Assembly: GCA_024710825.1 (NCBI GenBank) | Contig: JANJUA010000275.1 | Location: forward strand, 1 to 7,105 | Direction: 5' to 3' | Source of the DNA: Solirubrobacteraceae bacterium | Lineage (GTDB): Bacteria; Actinomycetota; Thermoleophilia; Solirubrobacterales; Solirubrobacteraceae | Length of the DNA: 7,105 bases | Notes under the pieces: generated by a model | What the model saw: only the letters and a program-made list of their open reading frames with translations | Told to the model about the DNA's origin: nothing | Databases searched by the model: none | In this document: positions 4,898 to 7,105 of the stretch, one piece after another | How the letters are laid out: each line of letters begins with the position of its first letter | Position numbering within the stretch: position 1 is the stretch's first letter | Translations under genes and position numbers: made by a program

Positions 4898-6007
4898 GTG
4901 AAGATCACCTGCTCGAGCGCCGACCTCCTCGCGCAGCTCCAGACGGTCTCGCGCGTGGCGTCGACCCGCAGCGCCGTGCAGGCTCTCTCCGGCGTCCAGC
5001 TCGTGGCGCAGGACGGCGAGGTCGAGCTCCGCGCCACCGACATGGAGGTCGGGCTCCGCGTGCCGCTCGCCGCCGAGGTCGAGCGGCCCGGCGCCGCCGT
5101 CCTTCCCGCCCGGCTGACGCTCGACGTCGTCCGGGCGCTGCCGGGCGACAGCGTCACGCTCGAGCTGCGCCCCGCCAACCAGGACGTGGAGATCACCTCC
5201 GGCTCGGCGACCTTCGACATCCGCACGCTGCGGTCCGAGGACTTCCCACCGCTGCCCGAGGCGGGTGGAGACTCGGTCGTCGAGGTTCCGGCCGCCGCGT
5301 TCGTCGAGACCGTCAGCAAGGTCGCTCGCTCCGCCTCACGCGACGAGACCCGCCCGATCCTGACCGGCATCCTCGTCTCGGCATCCGGCCGCGACCTGCG
5401 CATGGTCGCCACCGACTCCTACCGCCTGTCGGTGAAGGAGACGCCGCTGGAGACGGAGTTGAGCGCCGCGTTCGAGGCCAACGTGCCGGCCCGGGCCCTG
5501 CAGGAGCTCGTGCGGCTGGTGCAGAGCGCCGACCACGAGACGCTCAGCGTGGGCGTGCGCGCCAACCAGATCGTCTTCGAGGCCGGCGGCGCCGTCCTCA
5601 GCTCGCGTCTCATCGACGGTCAGTTCCCGAACTACCGCCAGCTCCTGCCCGACGCCTACGAGCACGAGCTGCGCCTCGCCGGCGACGAGCTCACCGAGGT
5701 GGTGCGCCGCATCTCGCTGCTGGCTCAGAAGAACGCACCGCTGCGGCTCGCGTTCCGAGAGGGCGAGGTCACCGTCTCGGCGCAGACCCCGGACGTCGGG
5801 GAGGCGAGCGAGACGGTCCCGGTGGCGTTCTCCGGCGAGCCGTTCGAGATCGGCTTCAACCCGGAGTTCCTGCGCGACGGGCTCGAGAGCGTCGAGTCCG
5901 GCGACCTGGTGCTGAAGCTGATCAGCCCGCTGCGCCCCGGGCTCATCGAGGCGGCCGACGGCAGCGGGTTCCTCTACCTGATCATGCCGATCCGCCTGAA
6001 CGTGTGA
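4898..6007 (+). CDS. dnaN: DNA polymerase III beta subunit (sliding clamp)
   Basis: A 369-residue clamp subunit; the family forms a ring-shaped homodimer that tethers DNA polymerase III to DNA and recruits other proteins through a hydrophobic pocket. Three domains of about 120 residues are visible. Landmarks are MKITCSSADLL at the start, RPILTGILV and ATDSYRLSV in domain 2, LIDGQFPNYRQLLP at the domain 2-3 boundary, NPEFLRDGLESV in domain 3, and the C-terminal YLIMPIRLNV that lines the binding pocket. I chose the GTG at 4898 rather than the in-frame ATG at 4820. Homologues begin MKI/MKF, GAGAGG (4884-4889) stands 8 nt upstream, and the longer version would translate the DnaA-box spacer. Its stop overlaps the recF start (GTGA at 6004-6007). 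Confidence 0.98.
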   Translation: MKITCSSADLLAQLQTVSRVASTRSAVQALSGVQLVAQDGEVELRATDMEVGLRVPLAAEVERPGAAVLPARLTLDVVRALPGDSVTLELRPANQDVEITSGSATFDIRTLRSEDFPPLPEAGGDSVVEVPAAAFVETVSKVARSASRDETRPILTGILVSASGRDLRMVATDSYRLSVKETPLETELSAAFEANVPARALQELVRLVQSADHETLSVGVRANQIVFEAGGAVLSSRLIDGQFPNYRQLLPDAYEHELRLAGDELTEVVRRISLLAQKNAPLRLAFREGEVTVSAQTPDVGEASETVPVAFSGEPFEIGFNPEFLRDGLESVESGDLVLKLISPLRPGLIEAADGSGFLYLIMPIRLNV

Positions 6008-7105
6008 TCGTCACCCGCCTGCGGCTGCGCGACTTTCGCTCCTATGCCGCGGCGGAGCTCGCCGTCGGCGCCGGCATGACGGTCCTGCACGGCCGCAACG
6101 GGGCGGGCAAGACGAACCTGCTCGAGGGGCTGTACTTCGGCTGCACCGGCCGCTCTTGCCGGACGAGCAACGAGCGTGAGCTCGTGCGCTTCGGCGCGGA
6201 GGCCACGAGGGTCGAGGTCGACGCCCGCGACGGCGACGGCGCGCCGCACTCGCTGAGCGTCGGCTTCCAGCCCGGCGAGGCCAAGCGCCTCAAGGCCGAC
6301 GGGGCACCGGTGGATCGTCTCCTGGACGTGGCGACGCGGCCGCTCGTGTCGGTCTTCCTGCCCGATCGCCTGGAGCTGGTCAAGGGAGCGCCGTCGCTGC
6401 GTCGCGCGCACGTCGACAGCCTGGTGGCCGCCCTCTGGCCGTCGCGGGCGGAGACGCGGCGCGCCTATTCCGCCACGCTGGCCCAGCGCAACGCCCTGCT
6501 GCAGCGTGTGCGCGCGGGGCGCGGCAGCCGGGCGTCGCTGCCCGCGTGGGACGCCGAGCTCGCGCGGCACGGCATCGCGCTGCGCGACGACCGCCAGGCG
6601 GCCGTGGCCCTCGTCGCCGCCGGATTCGCCACCCTCGCGGACGAGCTCGGTCTTGCCGGTGCGGCCGCCCTGCGCTACCGGCCCCGCTCGCGGGCCGCCA
6701 CCCCGGACGAGCTGGCCGAGGAGCTCGCCGAGCGCCTCGACGGCGATCTACAGCGCGGCTTCACCGGTCACGGCCCGCACCGGGACGACCTCGTCTTCGA
6801 GCGCGACGGACGCGATCTGCGCGCGTACGGCTCGCAGGGCGAGCAGCGCCTCGGCCTCCTCGCGCTCCTGCTCGCCGAGCGCGAGGCGCTGGCCGAGGCC
6901 CGCGGCGCGGCACCCCTCCTGCTGCTCGACGACGTGATGAGCGAGCTCGATCCCGAGCGCCGCGAGCGGCTGGCGCAGCGGATCTCGCGCCACGGCCAGA
7001 GCGTGGTCACGACCACCGACCTCGCGCACGTCCCGGGGGCGACCGAGCCCGGCGTGGCGCGGGTGGCCGTCGTCGGCGACGGCTCGGTGCTGCAGGAGGC
7101 CGCCG
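6004..7105 (+). CDS. recF: DNA replication and repair protein RecF, C-terminus cut by window edge
   Basis: The GTG at 6004 overlaps the dnaN stop by 4 nt and opens a frame of 367 codons with no stop before the window ends. The protein starts MIVTRLRLRDFRSY, the standard RecF opening. ATPase motifs of the SMC/ABC type are complete: Walker A GRNGAGKT (30-37, K36), the signature GSQGEQR (276-282), Walker B LLLLDDVMSELD (305-316, D309/D310) and the following TTTDL. RecF acts with RecO and RecR to load RecA at single-strand gaps and stalled forks. Family members are about 360-400 residues, so only a few residues are probably missing. The overlap with dnaN implies coupled translation. Confidence 0.97.
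   Translation, partial: MIVTRLRLRDFRSYAAAELAVGAGMTVLHGRNGAGKTNLLEGLYFGCTGRSCRTSNERELVRFGAEATRVEVDARDGDGAPHSLSVGFQPGEAKRLKADGAPVDRLLDVATRPLVSVFLPDRLELVKGAPSLRRAHVDSLVAALWPSRAETRRAYSATLAQRNALLQRVRAGRGSRASLPAWDAELARHGIALRDDRQAAVALVAAGFATLADELGLAGAAALRYRPRSRAATPDELAEELAERLDGDLQRGFTGHGPHRDDLVFERDGRDLRAYGSQGEQRLGLLALLLAEREALAEARGAAPLLLLDDVMSELDPERRERLAQRISRHGQSVVTTTDLAHVPGATEPGVARVAVVGDGSVLQEAA

Overview
This is a chromosomal replication-origin neighbourhood from a very GC-rich bacterium. The gene order is the classic bacterial oriC layout. dnaA, dnaN and recF run rightward from about 3412. A divergent leftward cluster runs rpmH, rnpA, yidD, yidC, khpB/jag and then rsmG, of which only the first 31 codons lie at the left edge. 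High GC, heavy GTG start usage, short actinobacterial-style YidC and Jag proteins, and a single-motif LAGLIDADG protein suggest a deep-branching Actinobacteriota, possibly Thermoleophilia (Solirubrobacterales-like). That assignment is an inference from style, not a database result.

Region by region: (1) 1-93, the 5' end of rsmG on the minus strand. (2) 94-1000, an unusual ~0.9 kb gap between jag and rsmG, which are normally adjacent. It holds one small gene (585-956, minus) for a single-motif LAGLIDADG endonuclease-like protein. It also holds three copies of a 29-bp spaced inverted repeat (GTTTCAC-N13-GTGAAAC) at 184-212, 501-529 and 964-992. The last two are inverted relative to each other and bracket the LAGLIDADG gene; the last sits 7 bp upstream of its start codon. 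(3) 1001-3187, a tightly packed minus-strand operon jag < yidC < yidD < rnpA < rpmH with 4-nt overlaps or gaps of 2-9 nt. (4) 3188-3411, the divergent intergenic region between rpmH and dnaA. (5) 3412-7105, dnaA, a 139-bp spacer with two DnaA-box-like sequences, dnaN, and recF overlapping dnaN by 4 nt and running off the right edge.

Functionally, DnaA starts replication, DnaN is the sliding clamp and RecF loads RecA at gaps. The leftward genes make ribosomal protein bL34, the RNase P protein, the membrane insertase YidC with its helper YidD, and the RNA-binding protein KhpB/Jag. All of this is ordinary housekeeping. The one part that looks accessory, and the best candidate for something undescribed, is the LAGLIDADG gene with its family of spaced palindromes. 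A homodimeric single-motif LAGLIDADG protein would be expected to recognise a pseudo-palindrome of about this size, so the repeats may be its operators, cleavage sites or element ends. The arms also equal the arms of the ParB site parS, which is an alternative explanation.
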